A DNA stretch of 64,000 nucleotides from Chitinophaga polysaccharea (GCF_007829335.1 NZ_VIWO01000001.1:124001-188000); one strand, 5' to 3'; positions 1 through 8,765 are shown, numbered from the stretch's first letter. A program made the numbers and translations. The notes: generated from the sequence alone by a model not told the origin.

Positions 1-1
1 A

Positions 2-484
2 GGAAAAAAAGCCAGTCTGCTCGGGATGGATGTGCTTAAACTGTCCAAATTCAAAGATCATTACGAGCGGCTGCAACAGATTCACTGCCGGGTACAAAAC
101 CTGATCCGGGAACATAAACCCACCAGTTTTGCTATAGAAGCCCCATTTTATGGTAAGAACGTACAAAGTATGCTGAAGCTGGGACGCGCCCAGGGTGTAG
201 CCATCGCAGCGGCTATCCAGGAAGGACTGGCTGTAACCGAGTATTCCCCCAAAAAAGTAAAGCAATCTGTTACAGGCAATGGTAATGCAGACAAAGAGCA
301 AGTATGGCAAATGTTGCAACGCACACTCAATATCCCGGAACGCCCTGACTACCTCGATGCTACGGATGCCCTGGCAGTAGCAGTTTGCCATTTTTACCAG
401 GAAAGTAACCCGTTAGTCGGTATTACCGGTTCCAAAGGCTGGGAGAAGTTTCTGCAGCAACATCCCGAGAGGATTGTCAGATAA
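2..484 (+). CDS. ruvC: Crossover junction endodeoxyribonuclease RuvC, 5' end outside window
   Basis: RuvC cuts Holliday junctions in the RuvABC recombination complex. The reading frame is open from base 2, so the N-terminal strand with the first catalytic Asp lies before the window; the internal ATG at 26 is not the true start. Visible family marks are the block around AIEAPFYGKNVQS, carrying the second catalytic Glu and followed by the LGRAQGVA helix, and the C-terminal DATDALAVAVCH, carrying the last two catalytic Asp residues. About 160 residues of a usual 180-190 are present. The tail after the core (GSKGWEKFLQQ) is typical of Bacteroidota RuvC. No terminator is obvious before the next gene, 190 bases on. 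Confidence 0.93.
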   Translation, partial: GKKASLLGMDVLKLSKFKDHYERLQQIHCRVQNLIREHKPTSFAIEAPFYGKNVQSMLKLGRAQGVAIAAAIQEGLAVTEYSPKKVKQSVTGNGNADKEQVWQMLQRTLNIPERPDYLDATDALAVAVCHFYQESNPLVGITGSKGWEKFLQQHPERIVR

Positions 485-673
485 AAAACATCGGGAGAGA
501 AGGTTATTCAATAAATCCGTAAATTGTAGTCACTTTGGTTAAATTCATGAACCCAATTACAACTGCTACACGGCCATATACCGTTTTTAACAGCTTGACT
601 ATGAAAAGTGACCATCAATTGCTATACACAAGTTTTATAACAGCTTTTTTATATTAATCAGCATCAGGCAGAT

Positions 674-1369
674 ATGAAAGCAAGAATCCTATTGGTGGAA
701 GATGATCAAAATGTTGGTGCGGCGACGAAGAAACGACTGGAAGAAGCGGGCTATGATGTAGTGCATAGTATAGATGGCCAGGCAGCATGGGAACAGTTCC
801 AGTTACGCTCATTCGACATTTGCCTACTGGACGTGATGATGCCTAAAAAAGACGGCCTGCAGCTGGCACAGCAAATCCGCGAGCTGAATGACCATGTCCC
901 CATATTGTTCCTCACTTCTAAAAATGAAAAAGAAGATCGGATAGCCGGCCTCCAAACCGGTGCCGACGACTATATCAGTAAACCATTCAATATGCAGGAA
1001 CTTATCCTGCGTATCGAAGTGTTCCTGAAACGGACCATGAGCAGGGGGAAAGACAAATCAAACCTGTTCACGATTGGTCAGCTTACCTTCGATTATGAAG
1101 ACCTCCGCCTTTATACAGCCGATGGTGAAGTGTCTATTTCCGTCACACAAAAGGAAGCCGACCTGCTTAAATACTTCTGCAATAATCCCAATAAAACACT
1201 CAAAAGAGAAGATATCCTTTCTAATGTGTGGGGAAAAGATGACTACTTCCTGGGCCGTAGCATGGATGTTTTTATTACCAAACTCCGGAAACATTTCAAA
1301 TCAGACCCGCAAATAAAGCTGGAAACCGTACATGGGGTGGGATTCCGATTCAATATTCCCCCCAGGTAA
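674..1369 (+). CDS. Response regulator, OmpR family (RprY-like), orphan
   Basis: Two-component response regulator of 231 residues. The N-terminal receiver domain (about 1-120) has the acidic pair D10/D11, phosphoacceptor D53 in LLDVMMPKKDG, and the conserved Lys in YISKPF. The C-terminal winged-helix DNA-binding domain (about 130-228) ends in HGVGFRF, as in OmpR/PhoB regulators. The receiver most resembles RprY of Bacteroidota. No histidine kinase is adjacent: upstream is ruvC and downstream is the convergent HIT gene, whose stop lies 6 bases beyond, so the partner must be elsewhere. I could not identify a confident promoter in the 190-base upstream gap. Confidence 0.9.
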   Translation: MKARILLVEDDQNVGAATKKRLEEAGYDVVHSIDGQAAWEQFQLRSFDICLLDVMMPKKDGLQLAQQIRELNDHVPILFLTSKNEKEDRIAGLQTGADDYISKPFNMQELILRIEVFLKRTMSRGKDKSNLFTIGQLTFDYEDLRLYTADGEVSISVTQKEADLLKYFCNNPNKTLKREDILSNVWGKDDYFLGRSMDVFITKLRKHFKSDPQIKLETVHGVGFRFNIPPR

Positions 1370-1375
1370 GCTCAT

Positions 1376-1765
1376 TTATAAAGCAGCAACAATCTGTGCC
1401 TGTATCTCCTTAAATTCCTCTACAGACAACTTTAGCTTACTACGGGAAAAATTCATATCATCGGCCGAATTAATTGGAATCAGGTGCATGTGCGCATGCG
1501 GGACCTCCAGGCCAACCACACTAACGCCTATACGATTACAAGGCACTACCCGCTCAATAGCTTTGGCAATAGGTTTGGCAAACAGCAGCCATTCTTTCAG
1601 CAACTCATCCGATACATCGAAAAACTTGTCTGTTTCCGTTTTGCAGATAATCAGCGTATGCCCCTTTACCAGCGGAAAAATATCCAGGAAAGCATAGAAC
1701 TGTTCATTCTCCGCTATTTTATAGCTTGGGATTTCCCCATTAATGATTTTTGAGAAGATGGTCAT
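1376..1765 (-). CDS. HIT family nucleotide-binding hydrolase
   Basis: Histidine-triad protein of 129 residues. The C-terminal catalytic motif is complete (PHAHMHLIP, HxHxH), and the N-terminal FSKIINGEIPSYKI block is the usual start of the Hint/HinT branch. Such proteins hydrolyse nucleoside phosphoramidates or adenylates; the physiological substrate is not predictable here. It is convergent with the response regulator at 674-1369, with only 6 bases between stops. Upstream on the same strand is greA, but a terminator-like hairpin separates the two, so it is probably transcribed on its own. Confidence 0.92.
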   Translation of the reverse strand: MTIFSKIINGEIPSYKIAENEQFYAFLDIFPLVKGHTLIICKTETDKFFDVSDELLKEWLLFAKPIAKAIERVVPCNRIGVSVVGLEVPHAHMHLIPINSADDMNFSRSKLKLSVEEFKEIQAQIVAAL

Positions 1766-1787
1766 AGTAGATAGCTTAATCCAAAGT

Positions 1788-1821
1788 AAAAATAAAAAAG
1801 GGCTGCAATTGAATGCAACCC
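1788..1821 (-). terminator. Intrinsic terminator downstream of greA
   Basis: On the minus strand an 8-base stem (GGGTTGCA paired with TGCAGCCC, one G-U pair) with a 6-base loop is followed by a run of T (CTTTTTTATTTTT). It lies 31 bases after the greA stop and before the HIT start. Confidence 0.6.
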
Positions 1822-1852
1822 TGCAAATATCATGAAAAAGTGCCAGTAGCGC

Positions 1853-2326
1853 TTATGCAGTAATACTATCAATCTTAAATTTAATCTGCCCGTTAGGCGC
1901 CTGTACCTCCGCAATTTCACCTACATGCTTGCCTAATAGGCCCTTACCGATAGGAGAAGTAATGGATATCTTACCCGCTTTCAGATCTGCTTCGGTTTCA
2001 GACACCAACTGGTAGGTAACTGTCTTCTTATTAGCCATATTGGTAATGGTAACCTTACAAAGAATAGATACCTTGGAAGTATCAATAGCGGCTGCACTTA
2101 CTATACGGGATGTGGCAATAGCGTTCTCCAGCGTGGCAATCTTAGCTTCATGTATGCCCTGCGCTTCCTTGGCGGCATCATATTCGGCATTTTCCTTCAA
2201 GTCACCCTTTTCTCTTGCTTCTGCAATTGCACGTGCAATCTCCGCTCTCCCCTTGGTTTTTAGTAAGGAAAGCTCACTCATCATTTGGTCCAGGGTTTCT
2301 TTCGTAACGTAATTTATGCCAGACAT
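1853..2326 (-). CDS. greA: Transcription elongation factor GreA
   Basis: GreA stimulates transcript cleavage by backtracked RNA polymerase. From the ATG at 2326 the product is 157 residues, the standard GreA length; an upstream in-frame ATG at 2380 would add 18 unlike residues and is rejected. The N-terminal coiled coil carries the acidic tip AREKGDLKENAEYDAAKE that inserts in the secondary channel, and the C-terminal FKBP-like domain ends in IGKGLLGKHVGEIAEV and a hydrophobic tail. A -7 element lies about 80 bases upstream, and a hairpin terminator follows the gene. Confidence 0.96.
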   Translation of the reverse strand: MSGINYVTKETLDQMMSELSLLKTKGRAEIARAIAEAREKGDLKENAEYDAAKEAQGIHEAKIATLENAIATSRIVSAAAIDTSKVSILCKVTITNMANKKTVTYQLVSETEADLKAGKISITSPIGKGLLGKHVGEIAEVQAPNGQIKFKIDSITA

Positions 2327-2406
2327 AACCTGCTGTGTTTTTTGGTTATAAGAAAAAAAAATCAACGCCTCCATTTTCACAGAAGCGTTGTTTACTGGTA
2401 TTATCG

Positions 2407-2414
2407 CAAATATA
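2407..2414 (-). promoter_or_regulatory. Possible -7 element for greA
   Basis: TATATTTG on the minus strand matches the Bacteroidota TAnnTTTG consensus and would give a leader of about 75 bases to the greA ATG at 2326. I see no good -33 TTTG partner. Confidence 0.4.
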
Positions 2415-2507
2415 ATGAATTTATTATAAAGAAAAAACCCCTTCTCCCGGAATTAAATAAATTGAAAATCAATTATTTATCCCAGAACCACTACCTGTTT
2501 GACAGGC

Positions 2508-3437
2508 TTATAAAATGTTTAATTTCTCTAATACAATGCGGGCCATTTTAATGCTCGCCTGGTGCGAATAACCAGCTATATGCGGTGTTACCACCACATT
2601 GGGGGCTTTTAGCAGCCAGGCCAACTGGGCCTTCTCGTCTTCACTATAAGTATTTAATTTTTCATTCTCCAGCACATCCAGGCAGGCGCCGGCAATCACG
2701 CCTCCCTCTAAAGCCCCGATAAGATCCGGGATATTTACCAGCTTCCCCCTGGCCATGTTCATGAACCATACCGGCCGGGCAAAAGATTCAAAAAAGCCCG
2801 TATTACCAATATGTTTGGTTTCAGGTGTCAGCGGGAGATGTAAGCTGACTACATCCGCTTCCTGGAAAATCTGATCCAAAGTAGCTTCTTTCACCTCGCT
2901 GGTACCAAATCCTTTCTTATACTTATCATAAGCCAGGATGTTTACATCAAAGCCCTTCAGCTTATGCGCAAACGTGCTCCCGGTATTACCATAGCCGATG
3001 ATGCCTACTGTTTTGCCATTCAGCTCATACCCCCGGTTGCCATCGCGTTCCCAAATCCCTTCTCTCAATTCCAGGTTGCTTTTCAGCACATTATTCAACA
3101 GGCAGAGCAACATACCTACTGCCTGTTCGCCTACGGCATCACGATTGCCTTCGGGGCTGCTCACGCAGTGAATACCCTTGCTTTCTGCGTATGGCACGTC
3201 GATCAGCTCCATACCGGATCCCAGGCGACCTATCCACTGCAATTCCCTGGCATGGTCAATAATATACTTATCTACCCGGATACGGGTGGTTACAATCAGT
3301 CCTACGCAATCGCCGATAGCGCTATATACTTCATCATAGGAAATAGCCGGTTGATAAATGACTTCAAAGCCTTTTTCTTCCAGCTGCTCAACTAAATACG
3401 GATGCGTTTTCGCGGTAACTAATACTTTCCTGCTCAT
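2508..3437 (-). CDS. D-2-hydroxyacid dehydrogenase (NAD-dependent, SerA-like)
   Basis: NAD-dependent D-isomer 2-hydroxyacid dehydrogenase of 309 residues. The Rossmann motif is [14 protein letters not shown]; the catalytic set is the Arg in NMARGKLVN, the Glu in CLDVLENE and the His in [10 protein letters not shown]. It lacks the C-terminal ACT domain of long phosphoglycerate dehydrogenases, so it could be a short SerA acting in serine synthesis or a related hydroxyacid reductase; sequence alone does not settle the substrate. Its start overlaps the rsmA stop by 4 bases, so the two are probably translationally coupled. Confidence 0.88.
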   Translation of the reverse strand: MSRKVLVTAKTHPYLVEQLEEKGFEVIYQPAISYDEVYSAIGDCVGLIVTTRIRVDKYIIDHARELQWIGRLGSGMELIDVPYAESKGIHCVSSPEGNRDAVGEQAVGMLLCLLNNVLKSNLELREGIWERDGNRGYELNGKTVGIIGYGNTGSTFAHKLKGFDVNILAYDKYKKGFGTSEVKEATLDQIFQEADVVSLHLPLTPETKHIGNTGFFESFARPVWFMNMARGKLVNIPDLIGALEGGVIAGACLDVLENEKLNTYSEDEKAQLAWLLKAPNVVVTPHIAGYSHQASIKMARIVLEKLNIL

Positions 3438-4189
3438 ATCATCTTATGGGATAATGCTGCAAAATCAGCCACAGTCAGTTCTTCTGCCCTTTTTGAAAAA
3501 ATAGGATCCTGTGCTAACAGCTCCTTATCGAACATGGTTTTCAGCGGATTGCGCAGTTGCTTACGGCGCTGGCCAAAGGCTGTTTTCACCAGTACAAAAA
3601 ATTTACGTTCAGAGGCAATATCTGCCGGCTGCTCCAGCCGGGTAAGGCGGATAACGGCAGATTTTACTTTAGGCGGCGGATTGAAGCAGTTTTCATGTAC
3701 TTCAAACAAATATTCTATCTTATAAAAGGCCTGTAACAACACACTCAGGATACCATACTCCTTATTGCCATGCGGAGCGGCAATACGCTGGGCCACTTCC
3801 TTCTGGAACATCCCTACCACCACATCTACCTCCTGGCGCCAGTCCAGCACCTTAAACATAATCTGGGTGGAAATATTGTAAGGAAAATTGCCGATCATCT
3901 GGAACGGCCCTTCAAATGGCAGCTCAGCATCCAGTATGCTCACATTGATCAGCTTTCCCCGGATATCGGGATAGGTTTTTTCGAGGTACTGTACCTTTTC
4001 GGTATCCAGCTCTATCGCCTTAAAGTGAATACCTGGCAGTTGCAACAGGTACTTCGTAATGGCTCCCCCTCCGGGGCCCACTTCCAGCACTTGCTGGCCT
4101 TCTGTTACAGGTAACGACGCCACTATTTGCCTGGAGATGTTTTCATCCTTAAGGAAATGCTGGCCGAGTGATTTTTTTAGTGTATACAT
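3434..4189 (-). CDS. rsmA: 16S rRNA dimethyladenosine transferase RsmA (KsgA)
   Basis: SAM-dependent enzyme that dimethylates two adjacent adenosines in helix 45 of 16S rRNA, a late 30S assembly step. From the ATG at 4189 the protein is 251 residues and begins [13 protein letters not shown], the usual family start; an in-frame ATG at 4201 would fall inside the probable -7 element. Motifs are [15 protein letters not shown] for SAM and GNFPYNIST, the NxPY active-site motif of N6-adenine methylases. First gene of a two-gene unit with the overlapping hydroxyacid dehydrogenase. Confidence 0.96.
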   Translation of the reverse strand: MYTLKKSLGQHFLKDENISRQIVASLPVTEGQQVLEVGPGGGAITKYLLQLPGIHFKAIELDTEKVQYLEKTYPDIRGKLINVSILDAELPFEGPFQMIGNFPYNISTQIMFKVLDWRQEVDVVVGMFQKEVAQRIAAPHGNKEYGILSVLLQAFYKIEYLFEVHENCFNPPPKVKSAVIRLTRLEQPADIASERKFFVLVKTAFGQRRKQLRNPLKTMFDKELLAQDPIFSKRAEELTVADFAALSHKMI

Positions 4190-4198
4190 TGTGCAGCG

Positions 4199-4206
4199 CA
4201 AAGATA
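4199..4206 (-). promoter_or_regulatory. Possible -7 element for rsmA
   Basis: TATCTTTG on the minus strand matches TAnnTTTG and sits 10-17 bases before the rsmA ATG at 4189, which implies a very short leader. No clear -33 TTTG. Confidence 0.4.
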
Positions 4207-4287
4207 AAGCATTTATTAGCTTTTATTTCCCCTGCTTTTAAGGGATCCCCCACCAACTAAAAGGGGGGAAGCTATAGCCTAAAAGTG

Positions 4288-4295
4288 TATATTTG
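4288..4295 (+). promoter_or_regulatory. Possible -7 element for pdxA
   Basis: TATATTTG matches TAnnTTTG and lies 23 bases before the pdxA ATG. No clear -33 partner is visible. Confidence 0.4.
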
Positions 4296-4317
4296 CCATT
4301 CATTGAGGCAATAAAGC

Positions 4318-5379
4318 ATGAGTACCATCCAGCACAACAAACCGGTAATAGGCATCACCATTGGTGATATCAACAGCATCGGCGCAGAAATTATCATCAA
4401 AACGTTTATGGACACGCGTATGATGGAGTTTTGCACGCCGGTAATTTTTGCATCTAATAAAACCATCAACTTCTACCGGAAGCTGATGAATGAAAATAAT
4501 TTCAACTACCAGAGCATCAAAGACTTCACCCGCCTGAACCACAAGCAGGTGAACGTATATAACTGCTGGGAGGAAGAAGTGCAGATTACCCCCGGAGTGT
4601 TGAATGAAACTGGTGGAAAATACGCCGCCCGGGCACTGGAAGTGGCCATTAAATCTATGAAGGAGGGCTTCATCAGTGGTCTGGTCACTGCACCTATCCA
4701 CAAAAACAATATCCAGAGCGCCAATTTCAACTATACCGGTCATACCCCCTACCTGCGCGATGCCTTCAATGCCAAAGACGTTTTGATGTTCATGACTGCC
4801 GACAATATGCGCGTGGGGCTCCTCACAGAACATGTGCCCCTGGCGGATGTGAGTAAATATGTTACCAAAGAAAATATTCTCGGCAAATTAGCGCTGATGA
4901 GAGATAGCCTGGTAAAGGATTTCGGTATAGACAAACCACGTATCGCCGTGCTGGGCCTCAATCCGCATGCCGGTGATGAAGGTTTGATAGGCAAGGAAGA
5001 AATAGAACAAATCAGCCCTGCTATTAAACATGCCAAAGGGAATGGCATCCTGTGCTTCGGGCCTTATAGCGCCGATGCCTTCTTTGCCCGCGAAATGTTT
5101 AAACAATTCGACGGAGTATTAGCCATGTACCACGATCAGGGGCTGATCCCCTTCAAATCGCTGGCCAGCGGCAACGGTATCAACTATACCGCCGGATTGG
5201 GTATTGTGCGCACTTCTCCCGATCATGGTACCGCCTTCGATATAGCTGGTAAAAATCTGGCAGACCCTGAATCCTTCAGGCAAGCCATCTTCACCTGCCT
5301 CGATATCCTGGAGCAACGGGAAATTTATGCGGAAAATACCCGCAACCCCCTGAAGAAAACAGAACTGGCTTCTGAATAG
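4318..5379 (+). CDS. pdxA: 4-hydroxythreonine-4-phosphate dehydrogenase PdxA
   Basis: NAD-dependent oxidation and decarboxylation of 4-phosphohydroxy-L-threonine in the DXP-dependent pyridoxal phosphate pathway. The 353-residue length suits the family. Marks are the opening PVIGITIGDINSIGAEI, the substrate and metal segment TGHTPYLRDAF, and the two further metal-ligand regions GLNPHAGDEGL and MYHDQGLIPFK. The ending region RTSPDHGTAFDIAGK is also characteristic. It is monocistronic by position: divergent from rsmA and convergent with the small regulator, with a long palindrome between the convergent stops. Confidence 0.95.
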   Translation: MSTIQHNKPVIGITIGDINSIGAEIIIKTFMDTRMMEFCTPVIFASNKTINFYRKLMNENNFNYQSIKDFTRLNHKQVNVYNCWEEEVQITPGVLNETGGKYAARALEVAIKSMKEGFISGLVTAPIHKNNIQSANFNYTGHTPYLRDAFNAKDVLMFMTADNMRVGLLTEHVPLADVSKYVTKENILGKLALMRDSLVKDFGIDKPRIAVLGLNPHAGDEGLIGKEEIEQISPAIKHAKGNGILCFGPYSADAFFAREMFKQFDGVLAMYHDQGLIPFKSLASGNGINYTAGLGIVRTSPDHGTAFDIAGKNLADPESFRQAIFTCLDILEQREIYAENTRNPLKKTELASE

Positions 5380-5489
5380 CGGAAAGCCGAAAGCATAACG
5401 CGAAAAGCTATTATGGAGAATGATTAAAGCGAATGTCAATACTCGCTAAATTCTTCTCCATAATAGCTTTTCGCTTTATACTTTCCGCT
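5378..5489. repeat. Dispersed palindromic element, copy 1 (also a likely bidirectional terminator)
   Basis: A 21-base perfect inverted repeat (5400-5420 with 5454-5474) encloses a smaller AGCGA/TCGCT stem (5428-5432 with 5443-5447). Outer arms AGCGGAAAG (from 5378) and CTTTCCGCT (to 5489) pair as well, with a 7-base extra piece on the left. It fills the gap between the convergent pdxA and regulator genes. The same arm words (AAGCTATT, GAGAATGA, AGCGAAT) recur near 19.2 and 44.3 kb. Confidence 0.75.
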
Positions 5490-5793
5490 ATTTGCGTTTT
5501 CCCGCGTTCAGGTAAGACTGTATAGAGGCCACATAATCGCTAAAGGCCTTTTTCCCCGTAGCGGTGATCTTACAGATCGTTTGCGGATAATTCTCTTTAA
5601 ACTGCTTTACCACCGTAATATAAGCTGCATCACGTAATTTATTAATCTGTACACTCAGGTTACCTGCCGTAGCATTCGTTTTCTCTTTCAACAGCGTAAA
5701 TTCTGCTTCTTCCTCACTAATCAATATCGACATAATAGCTAGCCGCAATTGTGAATGTAGTACCGGGTCCAGATCTTTGAAGTCCATGTGCAT
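5488..5793 (-). CDS. Small winged-helix transcriptional regulator (HTH_34-like)
   Basis: Protein of 101 residues (99 if the second ATG at 5787 is used) made of a single winged helix-turn-helix domain. The segment LDPVLHSQLRLAIMSIL followed by a recognition helix in NATAGNLSVQINKL and a wing near ITVVKQFKENYPQTICKITATGKKAF is the pattern of the MarR/ArsR-related winged-helix family found widely in Bacteroidota. No sensor or metal-binding domain is present. It lies 78 bases downstream of the exported-protein gene of the TonB-receptor unit, same strand, so it may belong to that operon. Ligand and targets are unknown. Confidence 0.82.
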   Translation of the reverse strand: MHMDFKDLDPVLHSQLRLAIMSILISEEEAEFTLLKEKTNATAGNLSVQINKLRDAAYITVVKQFKENYPQTICKITATGKKAFSDYVASIQSYLNAGKRK

Positions 5794-5871
5794 AATTTTC
5801 TTATATAGCCACTTTGATATACCTGCAACGGAAACAAAATAACTAAATATCCAAAGAATTAAAACCTTTGA

Positions 5872-6522
5872 TTAATTACTGGCTTTAGCCAACAGCATGC
5901 GAGTATACGGTTCTCCCCAATGTGGCGCAATATTACTTTCTGGTTTAAAGGCCGCAAACTTTGTCAACGCCAGCTCCAGGGCTGTTTTTGCACCAGACTT
6001 ACTGCCACCCCATTGTTCCGGTGTAAACAATAATGATTGTCCCTGCAACATGTAAATACGCGGGTTCTCCGGGTTGTACTCCTTGGCTTGTTGCAATTGC
6101 TTAGCCGCTTCTGCGCCATACATTTGACCACGGGTCATAGGATCTACCGTTAATCGTGCAGTGGCCACCAAGGAGCGGATGCAGGCAATTTCAGAGTTCT
6201 TTGGACTCAATGACTCCGCCTTATCAAGATTCACTTCTGCCCTGTCCATCAGCGGATCCAGCTGACTTTTATCCTTCAGCATAAATCCCTGCATAACCTG
6301 CATATAAGCGGCATAATAGTAAGGCAACCATTGGCTTTGTTCTGCGTTGGCAATCCGCTCAAAAGTATTGCCCTTTTCCAACAGATGATCGGGGGTAAAT
6401 GTGCTGCTGCTATCCAGGTCTGCAGTTTGTTTGGTCATAGCATCCATGTATTGGGCACTCTGGGCCATGGCGGCGGTAGCCATGCTACCGGTAAATAAAA
6501 ATGCTAAAAAGAGACGTTTCAT
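5872..6522 (-). CDS. Exported protein of unknown function, TPR-like
   Basis: From the ATG at 6522 the product is 216 residues with a clear signal peptide (MKRLFLAFLFTGSMATAAMA, then QSAQ); the longer frame to 6573 overlaps the upstream gene and is rejected. The mature part is rich in alanine and leucine helices with two stretches like tetratricopeptide repeats (LDKAESLSPKNSEIACIRSL and LQQAKEYNPENPRIYMLQGQ). It starts 10 bases after the stop of the TonB-dependent receptor, so the two are almost certainly co-transcribed; a periplasmic partner role is an inference. Confidence 0.75.
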   Translation of the reverse strand: MKRLFLAFLFTGSMATAAMAQSAQYMDAMTKQTADLDSSSTFTPDHLLEKGNTFERIANAEQSQWLPYYYAAYMQVMQGFMLKDKSQLDPLMDRAEVNLDKAESLSPKNSEIACIRSLVATARLTVDPMTRGQMYGAEAAKQLQQAKEYNPENPRIYMLQGQSLLFTPEQWGGSKSGAKTALELALTKFAAFKPESNIAPHWGEPYTRMLLAKASN

Positions 6523-6532
6523 ATGTGTGTTA

Positions 6533-8689
6533 TTAGAGGTTATTAAGAACATCCTGTCTTCTGTCGATACCAAAATTCATAAACATGCCCAGGTAAATAA
6601 ATCTTGGCACATTGGGCGTAATCTCATTCCGGCGTAATCCATCAGTAGAATAATGATAACCGAATACCTGCTTGTTACCAAGCGCATTGCTCACCGACAA
6701 AACAAATATGGTAAAGGCTTTGCGGATATTGGTAAGATAACTGGCGCTCACTCCCACTGCATTATAGGTCATCGTTTTTTCCGACATGAATTTGTCCACC
6801 GGTAAATTGGGATCATAATACGGACGCCCCGTAGCAAAGGTGTATGTTAAACCCAGGTTGGTACTGATTTTAGACAAGTAGTGTTTATATACAATACTGG
6901 CGGTATGATTGGCTGCAAAATCGGGCTGCACACGGAATGGATAATTCAGGTAATCTCTTTTAGTATCCAGGTAAGAATAGGAAATCCAGTAGTCCACATT
7001 CTTAAAAGTTTTGCGGTCGCGCCAGAATACTTCGATGCCTTTGGCATAGCCATCGCCATTGTTGTTATAGGAAGGCACAGTTTTAACCAGGTCTTTGTAT
7101 TTTTTATAAAACACTTCCGTACGGAAGGTATAACTATTGGATATCCGCTGGAAGCTGGCAATATAGTGAGTGGCTTTCATATAGCCCAGGTAGTTATTGA
7201 AACGGAGATACTGGGGCTCCGGCTTCTGGTAATAGTCGCCATAGGCTAATGAAAATTGGCTGTAGTTATCGAATTTATAAGCAAGTGATACACGGGGCGC
7301 AAAGTTCATTTTTGCCAGTATAGAAGAATATTCAGCACGTCCACCCAGGCGTCCTACCAGGCTGGGGGTAATATAAATATCGCCCTCCGCAAAAGCTGCG
7401 GTGTAGTTATCCACGTAATTGGCCGTCTTTTCATTGAAGGAAGAGTTTTCGATGGCATACTGGTATTCTCCGCCAAATCTAACCACAGAAAAGCTACCCA
7501 GATTTTTATACAGCATTAGCTTCGACTGGCTGAGGGTAGATCGTACCTTGATCAGGGTAGGCGCTGGGTTCTTCAACAGCGTATCTGTATGAATATTATC
7601 CGTATTGATACTAAAGGAGGCCCCGGCATATAAGTGCCAATCATGCCCTATACTTTCGCGGTAAGTCAGATTCGTGTATACGTTATTGTTATGTACCTTA
7701 AAAGACTCCATATAGCCGGGGTATTCCAGGCTGTTGCTATTGAATCCCATTTTGGTCCAGTTGCCATATCCATAAAATTTAAGCATCCCGGTAGAAGAAG
7801 TCTTCCTCCGGAAATTGGCAGAAGTGCCAATAATTTCCGGTCCGAGGCTGGGTGTTTGTTTGGGTTTCACCACATTAAAGTAAGGCGCCAGGTTGGTATA
7901 ATCCGCTTCCACACCGTAGGAGGTCTTTTTATCTTTTGTTAGTTTATCCACCCCTCCGTTTACCCCGATCACGGATAATCCCAGTGAAGAAGAAGAGCGG
8001 GTGGGCAGGTCGGTAGACTCCAATATCAGCGCCGACGACAAGGCCTGTCCATACTGTGCTGAATAGCCACCGCTGCTGAAGGTGGTACCTTTAAACAGGA
8101 AAGGGGAAAAGCGGCCACGGCCCGGAATATCTGGCAAGCTGGTTGAGAAAGGATTCCGTACCAACATACCGTCTATCAGTGTTTGGGTTTCATAGCCGGT
8201 GCCGCCGCGTACAAACAGTCCTTCCCGGTCGTTTGTTTGCTGGGCGCCCGGGAGCGTTTTGATAGCGTTTACAATATCAGCGCCTGCGCCGGCAGTAGTA
8301 ACGATATCCAGGGGCTTAAGTACGGTTCCTTTTTTATCATCGCTGGCCTCAAAGCTACCGGCCGAGATGGTAACTACCCGCAGGGCGTTGATATTGTTCT
8401 TCAGTATGATGTTTATCGGTTCGGAGGCGCTTACGTTCGCTTTTAATTCCATGGGCTGGTAACCGGTAAAGGAGGCAGAAATGATCTGGTCGCCGGAAGC
8501 GCTGGTGGTAAAAGAAAAGGTGCCATCTGTTGCGGTGGTGGCCCCATCGTAAGTGCCTCTGATGGCAATGTTTACGCCTGCCAGCGGGTGCTTTTTGCTA
8601 TCGGTTACCTTACCCGTCACTTTATTTTGTGCCAACGACACCAAAGGAAAGCAGATCAGCAGATATAGATAAAGGTTGAATTTCGACAT
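6533..8689 (-). CDS. TonB-dependent outer-membrane receptor with carboxypeptidase-D-like N-terminal domain
   Basis: Outer-membrane beta-barrel receptor of 718 residues. A signal peptide (ending SLAQ) is followed by a CarboxypepD_reg-like domain (about 22-110; GKVTDSKKHPLAGVNIAIRG), a plug domain (about 125-230; DIVNAIKTLPGAQQ, LFVRGGTGYETQTLIDGM) and a C-terminal barrel of many alternating aromatic strands. There is no SusD partner, so it is not a canonical SusC. The cargo is unknown. It has a strong promoter with a palindrome in its spacer and heads a unit with the 216-residue exported protein and perhaps the winged-helix regulator. Confidence 0.92.
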   Translation of the reverse strand: MSKFNLYLYLLICFPLVSLAQNKVTGKVTDSKKHPLAGVNIAIRGTYDGATTATDGTFSFTTSASGDQIISASFTGYQPMELKANVSASEPINIILKNNINALRVVTISAGSFEASDDKKGTVLKPLDIVTTAGAGADIVNAIKTLPGAQQTNDREGLFVRGGTGYETQTLIDGMLVRNPFSTSLPDIPGRGRFSPFLFKGTTFSSGGYSAQYGQALSSALILESTDLPTRSSSSLGLSVIGVNGGVDKLTKDKKTSYGVEADYTNLAPYFNVVKPKQTPSLGPEIIGTSANFRRKTSSTGMLKFYGYGNWTKMGFNSNSLEYPGYMESFKVHNNNVYTNLTYRESIGHDWHLYAGASFSINTDNIHTDTLLKNPAPTLIKVRSTLSQSKLMLYKNLGSFSVVRFGGEYQYAIENSSFNEKTANYVDNYTAAFAEGDIYITPSLVGRLGGRAEYSSILAKMNFAPRVSLAYKFDNYSQFSLAYGDYYQKPEPQYLRFNNYLGYMKATHYIASFQRISNSYTFRTEVFYKKYKDLVKTVPSYNNNGDGYAKGIEVFWRDRKTFKNVDYWISYSYLDTKRDYLNYPFRVQPDFAANHTASIVYKHYLSKISTNLGLTYTFATGRPYYDPNLPVDKFMSEKTMTYNAVGVSASYLTNIRKAFTIFVLSVSNALGNKQVFGYHYSTDGLRRNEITPNVPRFIYLGMFMNFGIDRRQDVLNNL

Positions 8690-8711
8690 ATCAGGGATTA
8701 ATTTGATGGAA

Positions 8712-8744
8712 CAAAACTAAACTGGTTTATATTATAAACCAAAA
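8712..8744 (-). promoter_or_regulatory. Promoter of the TonB-receptor unit with internal palindrome
   Basis: Minus strand: -33 TTTTG (8744-8740), 20 bases, then -7 TAGTTTTG (8719-8712), a good Bacteroidota promoter 23 bases before the start codon. The spacer holds a perfect 8+3+8 palindrome, TGGTTTAT-ATT-ATAAACCA, at 8723-8741, placed where a bound repressor would block polymerase. Confidence 0.65.
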
Positions 8745-8765
8745 TTCTTACAGAAGATTCACCGA

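Noticed and set aside
4207..4287. G- and C-rich runs between rsmA and pdxA considered as a terminator or riboswitch
   Set aside because: The pairing of GGGATCCCCC with AAAAGGGGGG is irregular and both genes point away; no known riboswitch motif.
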